Assembly: GCA_029931535.1 (NCBI GenBank)
Contig: JAQPZY010001473.1
Span: forward strand, 153,501-217,500
Direction of reading: 5' to 3'
Source of the DNA: Margaritifera margaritifera
Taxonomy: Eukaryota; Mollusca; Bivalvia; Unionida; Margaritiferidae
Length of the DNA: 64,000 bases
Shown: positions 63,591-64,000 of the stretch, piece by piece
Numbering within the stretch: position 1 is the first letter of the stretch
How the letters are laid out: each line of letters opens with the position of its first letter
Made by a program: the position numbers and the translations under genes
Notes under the pieces: model-generated
Seen by the model: only the letters and a program-made list of their open reading frames with translations
What the model was told of the DNA's origin: nothing
Databases searched by the model: none

Positions 63591-64000
63591 TTTGGAAAAA
63601 TAAAGTTGTTAACAGCGAGAGCAATATTTACTATTTAAAGCAAGATTTGACAAATAAGGAATAAATATTTACATTTTAACTTATCAGTTACATTTAAATC
63701 ATAATGTGTATGTATCTAGTATTCACTGACTTGCAGGTCTTAACCTAGCATTGAGCAGTTGTGAGCTTTCTGACTTTAAACAATCGGCTTGCCAAAGATC
63801 GTTTTGATGCATGTTGCAGATTTTAAGCTGAGTAGGTGTTAATTGTTAATTTCTCACGAGATTTCTTTGACAGGTGTGTTTGGAAATAAAAGGCACTAAT
63901 CTCTAACGATTGACCACCAGGAGGATTTTGTTCAAAGCATGATTGATGTACCAAAAATGTAGCACCCACAAGCAGTGTTTATGATCTGCTGTTTACGTGA
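63591..64000 (+). mobile_element. Second, truncated copy of the exon-carrying hAT-like element
   Basis: From about 63625 the sequence parallels 57835-58210 throughout (for example TTGACAAATAAGGAATA, TTTTAACTTATCAGTTA, GAGATTTCTTTGACAGGTGT and GATTTTGTTCAAAGCATGAT), at roughly 80-85 percent identity by eye. It includes the same 3' splice site (AG 63872-63873). The exon-like part has a TAA and indels. It runs off the window end. Confidence 0.85.

Overview
This window looks like repeat-saturated nuclear DNA of an animal, most likely a marine invertebrate; a mollusc-like lophotrochozoan is my guess, not a demonstrated fact. The base composition is AT-rich. Splice-site-like junctions interrupt transposase genes, tRNA-derived SINEs and long microsatellites are present, and a C2H2 zinc-finger array of animal type lies in one exon. 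There are no bacterial operons, rRNA genes, intact tRNA genes or CRISPR arrays. The only long reading frame that looks fully intact is the zinc-finger gene at 44.9-46.2 kb (minus strand). Almost everything else recognisable is a broken mobile element or an old viral-type gene.

Layout. 0-2.4 kb: plus-strand remnant of a virus-type family B DNA polymerase (Polinton/Maverick or adintovirus-like), followed by a broken BIR (inhibitor-of-apoptosis) domain. 2.9-4.2 kb: Crypton-type tyrosine recombinase (DUF3504) pseudogene. 6.8-12.4 kb: a perfect-armed inverted repeat, two MITEs, a candidate solo LTR between two (TA)n blocks, and a pogo-type transposase pseudogene that lost its DDE core but kept its HTH and PHD ends. 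14-19.6 kb: two related remnants of a virus fibre-like coiled-coil gene (minus strand) flanking a 3.25 kb satellite of about 52 bp units. 20.2-20.8 kb: LINE reverse-transcriptase fragment. 22.45-32.92 kb: a 10.5 kb satellite of about 62 bp units with nested higher-order duplications (1.05 kb and 3.83 kb). 34-39.1 kb: hAT C-terminal fragment, then a HARBI1-like Harbinger transposase pseudogene that keeps its exon-intron layout, with a 32 bp minisatellite in an intron. 39.15-41.45 kb: a complete hAT transposon with 16 bp terminal repeats and 8 bp target duplication, inserted in a tRNA-derived SINE.

44.6-46.5 kb: 14-finger C2H2 gene with decayed extra fingers downstream and a CACGTG palindrome upstream. 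48.0-54.5 kb: a GC-richer block with remnants of a second Polinton/adintovirus-like genome: polymerase C-terminus (plus), a membrane-anchored coiled protein, a packaging ATPase, a capsid-like fragment (minus), and two unassigned plus-strand remnants. Both polymerase remnants have lost the second aspartate of the catalytic DTDS motif. 56.2-61.6 kb: nested hAT-type elements inside (TA)n tracts, one carrying an exon-like 258 bp block bounded by splice signals, plus a zinc-finger pseudogene caught between two element ends. 62-63 kb: a foldback-like element whose inverted arms are themselves tandem repeats. The window ends inside a second copy of the exon-carrying element.

There is little sign of genes working together now. 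The coherent story is repeated colonisation by virus-like elements and DNA transposons, followed by decay and satellite expansion. All family assignments come from reading translations by eye; no database search was run.
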